Shown one piece after another: positions 1 to 6,182 of a stretch of 22,901 bases of DNA (positions are counted from its first letter, which is position 1; the number at the start of each line of letters is the position of its first letter). This stretch comes from JACJWR01 sp964627505 (GTDB taxonomy: Bacteria; Actinomycetota; Actinomycetes; S36-B12; UBA10799), in NCBI GenBank assembly GCA_964627505.1, contig CAZVKB010000038.1, forward strand, positions 1 to 22,901, given 5' to 3'. Position numbers and translations under genes: made by a program. The notes under the pieces were generated by a model. The model saw only the letters and a list, made by a program, of their open reading frames with translations, made no database searches and was not told the DNA's origin.

Positions 1-52
1 GCCCCAGCCTTCCAAGCTGGCCATGCCGGTTCGATCCCGGTCACCCGCTCCA
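1..52 (+). tRNA. tRNA-Gly(UCC), 3' part, cut by the window edge
   Basis: The anticodon arm is complete: stem 4-8/16-20 around a seven-base loop 9-15, with anticodon TCC at 11-13. The T arm has the standard TTCGATC loop closed by a five-pair stem, one pair being G-U. The 3' acceptor strand CACCCGC at 42-48 is followed by a discriminator T and an encoded CCA ending at 52. This strand complements GCGGGTG, the usual 5' end of glycine tRNAs. The D arm and 5' acceptor strand lie outside the window. Confidence 0.93.
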
Positions 53-123
53 CTCCCAGTGGCGCCTGCCTTGCGGTGCCGCTGCGGACTCGCCGCCGCC
101 TAGCCGAGAATGGGTTGCCCACT

Positions 124-576
124 GTGGAGTTGCTCTGGATCGTCCTGGGCGTGGTACTGATCGCCCTCGTCGCACTCATCCTCTACTCATTCTTTGTGGT
201 GCGACCACGCTCCACCGCGCAGTTGCAGGCCAGCGTGGCCCTCCTCGCCCGAGAGACGCACGGGAAACCACCGGATCTGCTGTTGCCGGCCAAGTGCGAG
301 AGTGTCTCGGTGGCCAGCAAGCAGGATGTGCCGGGCATCGGCGTGGTGTCGGTCACCGACCAGGGTTTGGTGTTCGCTGCGGCAAATCCTGACCGCACCC
401 TCATCATCGCTCGCAGCGACATCACAGCGACCACTAGTTCTGGCCCCGGCGGTGGTGCCAGAACTGCCGCTCGTGTGACCGTGCAGTGGCGGCGCAATTC
501 CGGCGATGAGGCGCAGGTGACCTTTACCTTGGCTCATGCACAGGCGCTGCTGGCGGCGCTTGCGCCGGCAAACTGA
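124..576 (+). CDS. Small membrane-anchored protein of unknown function
   Basis: I do not recognise a named family. From the GTG at 124 the protein is about 150 residues. It opens directly into one strongly hydrophobic helix (about residues 2-24), followed by a basic/polar linker and a soluble domain of alternating beta-like stretches (GIGVVSVTDQGLVF, then TVQWRRNSG) and a final alanine-rich helix. This resembles a small PH-like fold on a membrane anchor, but that is inference. The frame is open from a GTG at 76, which would add 16 arginine-rich residues beginning 24 nt after the tRNA. I prefer 124 because the anchor then starts at the N-terminus, but neither start has a good ribosome-binding site. 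The last 53 bases overlap the convergent gene on the other strand. Confidence 0.6.
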   Translation: MELLWIVLGVVLIALVALILYSFFVVRPRSTAQLQASVALLARETHGKPPDLLLPAKCESVSVASKQDVPGIGVVSVTDQGLVFAAANPDRTLIIARSDITATTSSGPGGGARTAARVTVQWRRNSGDEAQVTFTLAHAQALLAALAPAN

Positions 577-1366
577 CCTGCTCGACAGTCGGTAAGGGTG
601 CTGGGTTGCGAATCAGCCCCACCATCACCGGCAGCGCCAAAAACGGCACATACGGGATGGCGATTTCCATCACGACGTCGAAGGCAAAAGCTAACAGCGA
701 GACAAGCGGGCCCGCGTCCTGAAAGCCGCTGGCCGTGCTGCCCACTTCTACCCACCGGCCGCCGAGTGACACCTGGGCCACAGTCCACACCGTGCCCACG
801 ACCACCATGACCGAAAACATGGCGAGCGTGCGCGGTCGCCATGCCACCCATCGCCACACGAACACCGCCGAAATCACTACGGTCACTGCAATCAAACCCA
901 GCGCCGTGGGGGCCAAGATATCCCGGCGCGAGGCGACCTCGCCCAGCCCTTCGGTGCGCAGTACCGTGCGCACGGTGGATGAAGCGATCAACAGCACGAC
1001 GCCGAGCAATCCCACCGCTGCCTTCCAGCGCGACGACCGCACCAACAAGCGGTCACCGATGAAGATGCCGATCACTGCGACGAAGGCGCCCTCCGACATC
1101 CCCTGCAGCACATAGGACCCCGGCAGTGCGATGGGAGCGTCGAACAGAGTGCGGTTGGGCATGTCCCGAATCCCTTGAATCTGCAAAAACGCTTCCGCGC
1201 CACCCCAGATCACGGTTCCGAAGACAAACACCCAGACGTAATCCAGCCGCTTGTGACGGACGGAATCCCATAGCACCAGTGCCAGTCCCAACAGTGCGGT
1301 GGCAAGTTTGGGCGTGAAGTCGCGGCCGAATATCGCATCCCGGATCATGAAGACCGAGTCGTCCAC
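524..1366 (-). CDS. Polytopic membrane protein, function unknown
   Basis: This 280-residue protein has seven or eight hydrophobic segments, roughly at residues 18-37, 43-62, 82-106, 113-136, 150-173, 183-204 and a long final stretch at 218-253 that could be two helices. A proline/alanine-rich cytoplasmic tail follows. I recognise no catalytic motif or named family. The GTG start at 1366 is preceded on the minus strand by GAGGTGAGG, a good Shine-Dalgarno; an internal ATG is codon 7. Its 3' end runs 53 bases into the convergent small membrane protein. The TM2 gene lies just upstream on the same strand and ends at 1421, so the two could share a transcript. Confidence 0.7.
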   Translation of the reverse strand: MDDSVFMIRDAIFGRDFTPKLATALLGLALVLWDSVRHKRLDYVWVFVFGTVIWGGAEAFLQIQGIRDMPNRTLFDAPIALPGSYVLQGMSEGAFVAVIGIFIGDRLLVRSSRWKAAVGLLGVVLLIASSTVRTVLRTEGLGEVASRRDILAPTALGLIAVTVVISAVFVWRWVAWRPRTLAMFSVMVVVGTVWTVAQVSLGGRWVEVGSTASGFQDAGPLVSLLAFAFDVVMEIAIPYVPFLALPVMVGLIRNPAPLPTVEQVSLPAQAPPAAPVHEPR

Positions 1367-1410
1367 ACCTCACCTCTTTCTGGCAATCGTGCGGGTGCCC
1401 GGTGCGCTAC

Positions 1411-1432
1411 CTGCGGGACGCTAATCCCGCAG
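1411..1432 (-). terminator. Hairpin spanning the stop codon of the TM2 gene
   Basis: CTGCGGGA at 1411-1418 is an exact reverse complement of TCCCGCAG at 1425-1432, giving an 8-bp stem with a 6-base loop. The TAG stop of the TM2 gene (1421-1423) lies in the loop. There is no T-run on the minus strand after it, so it may be a U-less terminator or only an mRNA 3'-end structure. Confidence 0.35.
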
Positions 1433-1894
1433 CGGTCTACCCGTGGCATCGGTGGTGTAGCCATTCGTACCGATGAGGTAGAGGATTCCTTCCACGAAGC
1501 CCCACAGCGAACCGATTCCGCACGTCAGCACTGTGACGACGATCTGGGTGATCCCAATGTTGGTGTAGCCAAGGTAGAAGCGATGCACACCGAAGCCACC
1601 CAGGAAGATGCCCAGCAGGCCAGCGATGAGTTTGGATTTGGCCATCGGATCAAAATTTGCTGCTGCCGACGGTGGCGGCGGGGCGCCATAGCCAGCGGTT
1701 GGCGGCGGCGGGGCGCCATAGCCAGCGGTTGGCGGCGGCGGGGCGCCATAGCCAGCATTAGGCGGCGGGGGCGGTGGCGCACTGGGCGGAGGTGTCGGTG
1801 GCGTCCCATCCGTTGGCGCACCAGGTGGCGGCGACCCCGGTGGCGGCGAACCGGGCGGTGGTTGGGCTGAGTCGGGCGGAAGTTGCTCAGACAT
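1421..1894 (-). CDS. TM2-domain membrane protein with proline-rich N-terminal repeats
   Basis: This 157-residue protein has two parts. Residues 1-82 are low-complexity and proline-rich, with PPPGSPPPG-type runs and three 10-residue AGYGAPPPP-type repeats. Residues 83-150 are a TM2 domain: two helices (GLLGIFLGGFGVHRF and a segment ending in ILYLIG) joined by the conserved HRFYLG turn. TM2 proteins are widespread small membrane proteins of poorly known function; actinobacterial versions often carry such a proline-rich cytoplasmic arm. The ATG at 1894 is preceded by AAGGAGG with ideal spacing, a very strong ribosome-binding site. Confidence 0.88.
   Translation of the reverse strand: MSEQLPPDSAQPPPGSPPPGSPPPGAPTDGTPPTPPPSAPPPPPPNAGYGAPPPPTAGYGAPPPPTAGYGAPPPPSAAANFDPMAKSKLIAGLLGIFLGGFGVHRFYLGYTNIGITQIVVTVLTCGIGSLWGFVEGILYLIGTNGYTTDATGRPLRD
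1671..1760. repeat. Three tandem 30-bp repeats inside the TM2 gene
   Basis: Units lie at 1671-1700, 1701-1730 and 1731-1760. They are nearly identical, differing at the third base of the first unit and the last few bases of the third. In the minus-strand frame each unit encodes (T/N)AGYGAPPPP. The near-identity at DNA level, including synonymous positions, points to recent slippage-type expansion. Confidence 0.9.
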
Positions 1895-1990
1895 GATGAT
1901 CCTCCTTAGGTGTCCCTCCCACAGTAACCCCTACCTCCGACAAGAGTACGCACTTGCACCGCAACGGCTGCCGGCAGGCCGAGCCCCGGC

Positions 1991-2659
1991 TTAGTCGAAG
2001 ATCGGGCCGACATCGCGACCGCGTTTGAGTTCGAAGAAGCCTGGCGTGCGCGCACACGCCACCACACCGTCGAACAACTGCCCGGCCGCCTCGCCCTTGG
2101 GCGCCGGGCTCACGACCGGTCCGAACAGCGCCACATCGCCGATGTGCAACACCGGTGTGCCCACGTTTTGGCCCACCGGGTCCATCCCGCGGTGGTGGCT
2201 GGCGCGAACCTCGTCATCCCAGGAAGCATCTGTGGCTGCGGCCGCCAACTCAGCCGGCAGACCGACCTCGGCCAAGGCCTCGGCGATCAGCGCCTCATCG
2301 TCTGTGCGTTCTCCTGGGTGCAGGCGCGTGCCGAGCGCGGTATAGAGCGGCAGCACCACCTCCTCGGAATGCTGCGCCGCGGCCGCTGTGACCACACGCA
2401 CTGGACCGACCGCACGCCGCATCAGTTCGTCATAGGGCGGTTTCATCTCCCGACCCTCGTTGAGCACGGCCAGACTCATAATCCGCCAGCGCACGGTAAC
2501 CGGACGCACCTGCATCACTTCGAGCATCCAGCGCGACGCCATCCACGCCCACGGGCAGATCGGGTCGAAGTAGAACGACACCTCCAGCGGTTCCCCCGCA
2601 GCGGAGCCAGAATCGGGGGCGTTTTCGGAGCTGATGGGCGTGCTCATGGCCGATGTCAT
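1991..2659 (-). CDS. Mycothiol-dependent nitroreductase, Rv2466c family (DsbA/thioredoxin fold)
   Basis: The protein is collinear with M. tuberculosis Rv2466c: FYFDPICPWAW near the N-terminus, then SRWMLEV, GPVRV, PLYTALGTRLHPG, GLPAEL, SHHRGMD, VGQNVGTPVLH, ALFGPV and the FFELKR C-terminal motif. Family members use a thioredoxin-like fold with an inserted helical domain to reduce small electrophiles or nitro-compounds with mycothiol. Here the Cys motif is C35-P-W-A38 instead of CPWC, so the resolving cysteine is absent. I chose the ATG at 2659 (222 residues) because AGGA lies 8 nt upstream; in-frame TTG (2677), ATG (2668) and ATG (2647) are alternatives. It is divergent from pepN with a gap of only about 35 bases. 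Family call is confident; substrate is unknown. Confidence 0.87.
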   Translation of the reverse strand: MTSAMSTPISSENAPDSGSAAGEPLEVSFYFDPICPWAWMASRWMLEVMQVRPVTVRWRIMSLAVLNEGREMKPPYDELMRRAVGPVRVVTAAAAQHSEEVVLPLYTALGTRLHPGERTDDEALIAEALAEVGLPAELAAAATDASWDDEVRASHHRGMDPVGQNVGTPVLHIGDVALFGPVVSPAPKGEAAGQLFDGVVACARTPGFFELKRGRDVGPIFD

Positions 2660-2681
2660 GATGCTCATCCTAGGCAAGTGG

Positions 2682-2694
2682 TTGGATGAGGGGT
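2682..2694 (+). promoter_or_regulatory. Possible leaderless -10 element for pepN
   Basis: TTGGAT at 2682-2687 lies 7 nt before the ATG at 2695. It fits the spacing of the clearer leaderless starts in this window but is a weaker match to TANNNT. No good Shine-Dalgarno is present at usable spacing. Confidence 0.3.
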
Positions 2695-5253
2695 ATGCCC
2701 GGAGAGAACCTCACTCGTGACGAAGCCCGCGCCCGCGCGGGGATTGTCCGAAATGTCGCCTATCACGTGGACGTCGATCTCACCGGCACTGCCGGCACGT
2801 TCGAGTCGCGCGTGCGTTTGACCTTCGATGCCGAAGCCGGCGCTGCCACCTGGCTCGATCTCATTGCGACGCAGGTGACACGTGTGTCGTGCAACGGGGT
2901 AGACCTCGAACCCGCGGACGTCTTTGCCGACTCCCGCATTCGCCTCGAAGGCTTGGCCGAACACAACACCGTCGAGGTCGAAGCGCAGTGCCGATACATG
3001 ACTTCAGGCGAGGGTCTGCACCGCTTCCGGGACCCGGTTGATGAGACCACCTACCTCTACACGCAGTTTGAGGTGGCCGATGCGCGGCGAGTGTTTGCGG
3101 TATTCGAGCAGCCGGATCTGAAGGCCCCAATGCAGCTGACGGTCCGGGCACCCGAACACTGGCAGGTGGTGTCGAATCGACCAAGCCCACATCCGCATCC
3201 CATGTCCGACGGCACCGCAATGTGGGTGTTTGAACCGACTTGGCCGCTGCCGAGCTATTTGTACGCCCTGATCGCCGGGGACTACTACGTCGCGCGGGAC
3301 GTCTACGAGGGCCCTCATGGCGCGTACCCGCTTAGCCTCTTCTGTCGCCAGAGTCTCGCTGGGAGCCTGGACGCAGATGAGATCTTCACCATCACCAAGC
3401 AGGGCTTCGAGTACTACGAAGAGGCGTTCGGCTACCCATATCCGTTTGGCAAATACGATCAACTGTTTGTGCCGGAATTCAATGCCGGGGCGATGGAGAA
3501 TCCCGGTGCGGTGACATTCAACGAGGACCACTATCTGTTCCGGTCCCGGGTGACGGACGCCGCCCATGAGGTGCGAGCAGAAACCATTCTGCACGAAATG
3601 GCGCACATGTGGTTCGGCGACTTGGTCACCATGCGATGGTGGGATGACCTGTGGCTCAACGAGTCGTTCGCCGAATGGGCAGCCCACCACACGTGCAGCC
3701 GCGCTACCCGGTTCACCCACGCCTGGGCGGGTTTCGCCAATTCCCGAAAAGCGTGGGCCTACCGGCAGGACCAACTGCCCAGCACCCATCCCGTCGCCAC
3801 CGACATGGTGGACCTGGAAGCGGTCTACACCAATTTCGACGGCATCACGTACGCCAAGGGAGCCTCTGCGCTCAAGCAGTTGGTCGCCTACGTCGGCGAA
3901 GAGAACTTCTTGGCCGGTTTGCGGACTTACTTCGCGCGCCACGCTTTCGGCAGCACCGAATTCGACGACCTGCTGACTGCGCTGACCGAGGCCTCCGGCC
4001 TGCCGCTGGATGAGTGGTCGGCGGCTTGGTTGCAGACTTCGGGCGCCAACCTCTTGCACGCCGAGATCGACATGGCGGATGACAACATCATGGCTGCGGT
4101 CACGATCGTGCAAGAGCCGCCCGCTAGCCCGGAGGGGGTGGCGCCCACCTTGCGCCCGCACCGATTCGACATCGGATGTTACGACTTGCGCAACGATCGC
4201 CTGGAATTACGAGCCCACATTCCGGTGGTGGCAGCAGGCGCCCGGACCACAGTTCCGGAACTCGCCGGCGTGTCCCGACCGGATCTGATGCTGCTCAACG
4301 ATGGCGACCTCACCTACGCGAAAGTGCGTTTGGATCCCCGCTCGATGAACGCCGCTGGGGAATGGCTTGCCACCATCGACGATCCCTTGAGCCGGGCGAT
4401 CATTTGGGGTGCGGCGTGGGACATGACTCGCGATGCCGAATTGCCCACCAGTGAATATGCCGCGCTGGTCGCCGGTGCGATTGGCTCCGAAACGGATGTT
4501 GGGTTGGTCAGTCAAGTGCTACGGCAGACCGCCAGCGCGGTGAGCATCTACGCCGATCCCACACAACGGTCCGCCTACGCCGCTTTGCTGGCCGAAGCGC
4601 TCCATGAGGACCTCCATGCGGCCACCCCAGGCAGCGATCACCAACTGGCGTTCCTGCGTGGCTACATCTCGTTCACCGGTCACAATGACATCCCCACGCT
4701 GCGCGGGCTGATCACCGGCGACGTGGATGTGCCCGAGTTGACCATCGACACTGATCTGCGGTGGACTCTAATCACGCGGCTCGTAGCGCTCGGGGCGGCG
4801 GGGCCGACATCTATTGACGAGCAACTTCGCCGTGATGGGACCGCCTCGGGTCAGCGTCGAGCGATCACGGCCCGCGCGGCGGCTCCGGACTTGGCCGCAA
4901 AGGAGACCGCGTGGAGTTCGGCGTTGGATGATGCGAGTTTGCCCAACGCCACACTGGAAGCCACCATCGCCGGGATCATGCAGGCGCATCAGGGGGATCT
5001 CGTGCGTCCGTTCATCGAGCGCTATTTCACTGCGCTGCCGCGGATCCAGCGCAGTCGAACCCATGAAATCTCTTCCCAGATCACCAGCGGGCTGTACCCC
5101 TGGCTGGTGGTGGAAGCCAGCACTGTTGACCGCACGACGGCATTCCTGGATTCGCATCCCGACTTCGTCGGCGGCAGCCGACGCCTTCTGGTGGAAGCGC
5201 GCGACGGGGTCGAACGCGCATTGCGCTGTGTTGCCCGGGACCGGCGCGGGTAA
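2695..5253 (+). CDS. pepN: Aminopeptidase N (M1 zinc metallopeptidase)
   Basis: This 852-residue cytosolic exopeptidase removes N-terminal amino acids from peptides. Residues 1-190 form the N-terminal beta domain. The substrate-binding motif GAMEN is at about 265-269. The zinc site HEMAH is at 300-304, with the third ligand E323 in LWLNESFAEW. The C-terminal half is an alpha-helical ERAP1-like domain. Length matches the actinobacterial family (about 850-860). The start at 2695 gives MPGENLTRDEAR, the conserved N-terminus; an in-frame ATG at 2686 would add three residues. It is divergent from the nitroreductase gene, as in the M. tuberculosis Rv2466c-Rv2467 pair. The stop codon is followed by an 18-bp tandem duplication that supplies a second in-frame TAA. 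Confidence 0.97.
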   Translation: MPGENLTRDEARARAGIVRNVAYHVDVDLTGTAGTFESRVRLTFDAEAGAATWLDLIATQVTRVSCNGVDLEPADVFADSRIRLEGLAEHNTVEVEAQCRYMTSGEGLHRFRDPVDETTYLYTQFEVADARRVFAVFEQPDLKAPMQLTVRAPEHWQVVSNRPSPHPHPMSDGTAMWVFEPTWPLPSYLYALIAGDYYVARDVYEGPHGAYPLSLFCRQSLAGSLDADEIFTITKQGFEYYEEAFGYPYPFGKYDQLFVPEFNAGAMENPGAVTFNEDHYLFRSRVTDAAHEVRAETILHEMAHMWFGDLVTMRWWDDLWLNESFAEWAAHHTCSRATRFTHAWAGFANSRKAWAYRQDQLPSTHPVATDMVDLEAVYTNFDGITYAKGASALKQLVAYVGEENFLAGLRTYFARHAFGSTEFDDLLTALTEASGLPLDEWSAAWLQTSGANLLHAEIDMADDNIMAAVTIVQEPPASPEGVAPTLRPHRFDIGCYDLRNDRLELRAHIPVVAAGARTTVPELAGVSRPDLMLLNDGDLTYAKVRLDPRSMNAAGEWLATIDDPLSRAIIWGAAWDMTRDAELPTSEYAALVAGAIGSETDVGLVSQVLRQTASAVSIYADPTQRSAYAALLAEALHEDLHAATPGSDHQLAFLRGYISFTGHNDIPTLRGLITGDVDVPELTIDTDLRWTLITRLVALGAAGPTSIDEQLRRDGTASGQRRAITARAAAPDLAAKETAWSSALDDASLPNATLEATIAGIMQAHQGDLVRPFIERYFTALPRIQRSRTHEISSQITSGLYPWLVVEASTVDRTTAFLDSHPDFVGGSRRLLVEARDGVERALRCVARDRRG

Positions 5254-5277
5254 GGTAATCGGCGCGGGTAAGGCAAC
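5242..5277. repeat. 18-bp tandem duplication across the pepN stop codon
   Basis: Units 5242-5259 and 5260-5277 match at 16 of 18 positions; both begin CGGCGCGGGTAAGG. The first contains the pepN TAA (5251-5253), the second an in-frame TAA at 5269-5271. Confidence 0.8.
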
Positions 5278-5302
5278 CGAACGGCCTACTCGTGATCAGT
5301 TG

Positions 5303-5324
5303 CCAACTCCCCGAACGGGATTGG
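5303..5324. terminator. Candidate bidirectional hairpin between convergent pepN and DUF5130 genes
   Basis: CCAA(C)TCCC at 5303-5311 pairs with GGGATTGG at 5317-5324: eight pairs with one bulged C and a 5-base loop. It lies in the 179-base gap between two convergent genes, where a shared terminator would be expected. No T-run follows on either strand. Confidence 0.4.
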
Positions 5325-5376
5325 AAACACAGGGGGTCCGCCCACCATGTGCACCGACGACCGCACTGACTACCAA

Positions 5377-5396
5377 CTCAGCATCACCTAGCTGAG
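5377..5396. terminator. Second small hairpin in the same convergent gap
   Basis: CTCAGC at 5377-5382 is an exact reverse complement of GCTGAG at 5391-5396, with an 8-base loop. It is closer to the DUF5130 end and could help stop transcription from that side. Weak on its own. Confidence 0.25.
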
Positions 5397-5432
5397 ATGC
5401 CGTTCGCGGCAAGGATCACACGACCGCAGGGA

Positions 5433-5822
5433 TCAGAACGGCTCGTCGGTGAACAGCACCTTGGGCCGAGCCGCCTGCTCGCCGAGCACCAGAATCCCGT
5501 CGTGCAACCCGCCGGTGATGTCACCGACGTTGAACCGTGACGACATCGTCAGCACGGCCAACTTGCAGCGGTTGACGTCCAGCCAACGGGTAGCTTCCGG
5601 TCCGGTGACGATGTCGACCGTACGGGCCTCTGGATCCACTGCCACGAGCACTGTCAATTCGGGCTCGTCGGTCTGGCGCAGCATGGACTCCGCTGTTGCG
5701 CGACCATCTGGCAGACCCCCGATAAAGGCCCGAAAATTCAAACCGGTGGCCTTCTCGGCCATCTCAATGGCCGACTCCACGCGCGCTATTTGCTGGGCCG
5801 TCAACGGCTCACCAGGTTCCAC
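5433..5822 (-). CDS. DUF5130 (TPM-like) protein, possible cytochrome aa3 oxidase accessory protein
   Basis: From the GTG at 5822 the protein has 129 residues. It shows the pattern of the DUF5130/TPM-like family: PGEPLTAQQIARVESAI, AEKATGLNFRAFIG, LTVLVAVDPEARTVDIVTG, then VLTMSSRFNVGDITGGLHDG. The frame is open upstream to 6002, but that part shadows the overlapping CtaJ-like gene. GGGAGG sits 5 nt before the GTG at 5822, so I place the start there. It overlaps the upstream gene by 14 nt, implying translational coupling. The M. tuberculosis counterpart by position is Rv2468c. From memory, the neighbouring pair in M. smegmatis (MSMEG_4692/4693) was seen in the III2IV2 supercomplex structures, so an oxidase-associated role is plausible but not shown here. 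Confidence 0.8.
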   Translation of the reverse strand: MEPGEPLTAQQIARVESAIEMAEKATGLNFRAFIGGLPDGRATAESMLRQTDEPELTVLVAVDPEARTVDIVTGPEATRWLDVNRCKLAVLTMSSRFNVGDITGGLHDGILVLGEQAARPKVLFTDEPF

Positions 5823-6090
5823 GAGCACCTCCCATAGGCATGTCCACACGGCTGGCCGCCGTGTCCGCTTCTGCCGGCAAGGCAGGCATCGAACTTGGTG
5901 CGTCCTCGCCCCCGAGCCAGAGGGGTTCGTCCCGCCAAGGTTGGCCCGGGCGCCAACGACCCGCCCGGCTCCAATGCGGTCCCAAAATGGCCAGCGCCAC
6001 AATGACGATCACCAGCACCGGGATCCCGATCAGCACCCCCAGATTGACCACTGGGGAGAGTTCCACAACGAGTAGGTCGGCGAAGTTCAC
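5809..6090 (-). CDS. ctaJ: CtaJ-like single-pass membrane protein (putative aa3 oxidase subunit)
   Basis: From the GTG at 6090 the protein has 93 residues. One transmembrane helix (about residues 14-36, VLIGIPVLVIVIVALAILG) is followed by a cytoplasmic segment containing RAGRWRPGQPW, the acidic patch EPLWLGGED, and the C-terminal GGARGTW. This layout and the RYRPG-type and GGARGxW signatures fit the small actinobacterial protein named CtaJ, known next to DUF5130 genes. The gene symbol rests on recalled family features plus context. A frame start at ATG 6132 would add 14 basic residues but has no Shine-Dalgarno. The GTG at 6090 has TACGGT seven bases upstream, matching the leaderless pattern. 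Its stop lies inside the start region of the DUF5130 gene. Confidence 0.6.
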   Translation of the reverse strand: MNFADLLVVELSPVVNLGVLIGIPVLVIVIVALAILGPHWSRAGRWRPGQPWRDEPLWLGGEDAPSSMPALPAEADTAASRVDMPMGGARGTW

Positions 6091-6103
6091 GTCTACCACC
6101 GTA
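6091..6103 (-). promoter_or_regulatory. Leaderless -10 element for the CtaJ-like/DUF5130 pair
   Basis: On the minus strand TACGGT (6098-6103) is followed by a 7-base spacer and then GTG at 6090. This supports the shorter start and transcription beginning at or next to the start codon. Confidence 0.5.
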
Positions 6104-6182
6104 CCCACGTTGCCCCTCGACACGCGCGCCATCCCGGCAGTAGAGCGATCACCACGGCTTCAGCCTCCGACCCGGGCGGCGC

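Noticed and set aside
1671..1760. CRISPR-like array
   Set aside because: The repeats are directly adjacent with no spacers, sit in frame inside a coding region, and no cas genes are present.
3004..4161. Long minus-strand open frame (385 residues) inside pepN
   Set aside because: It lies wholly opposite a well-supported M1 peptidase and has no recognisable motif; it is an antisense shadow of high-GC codon use.
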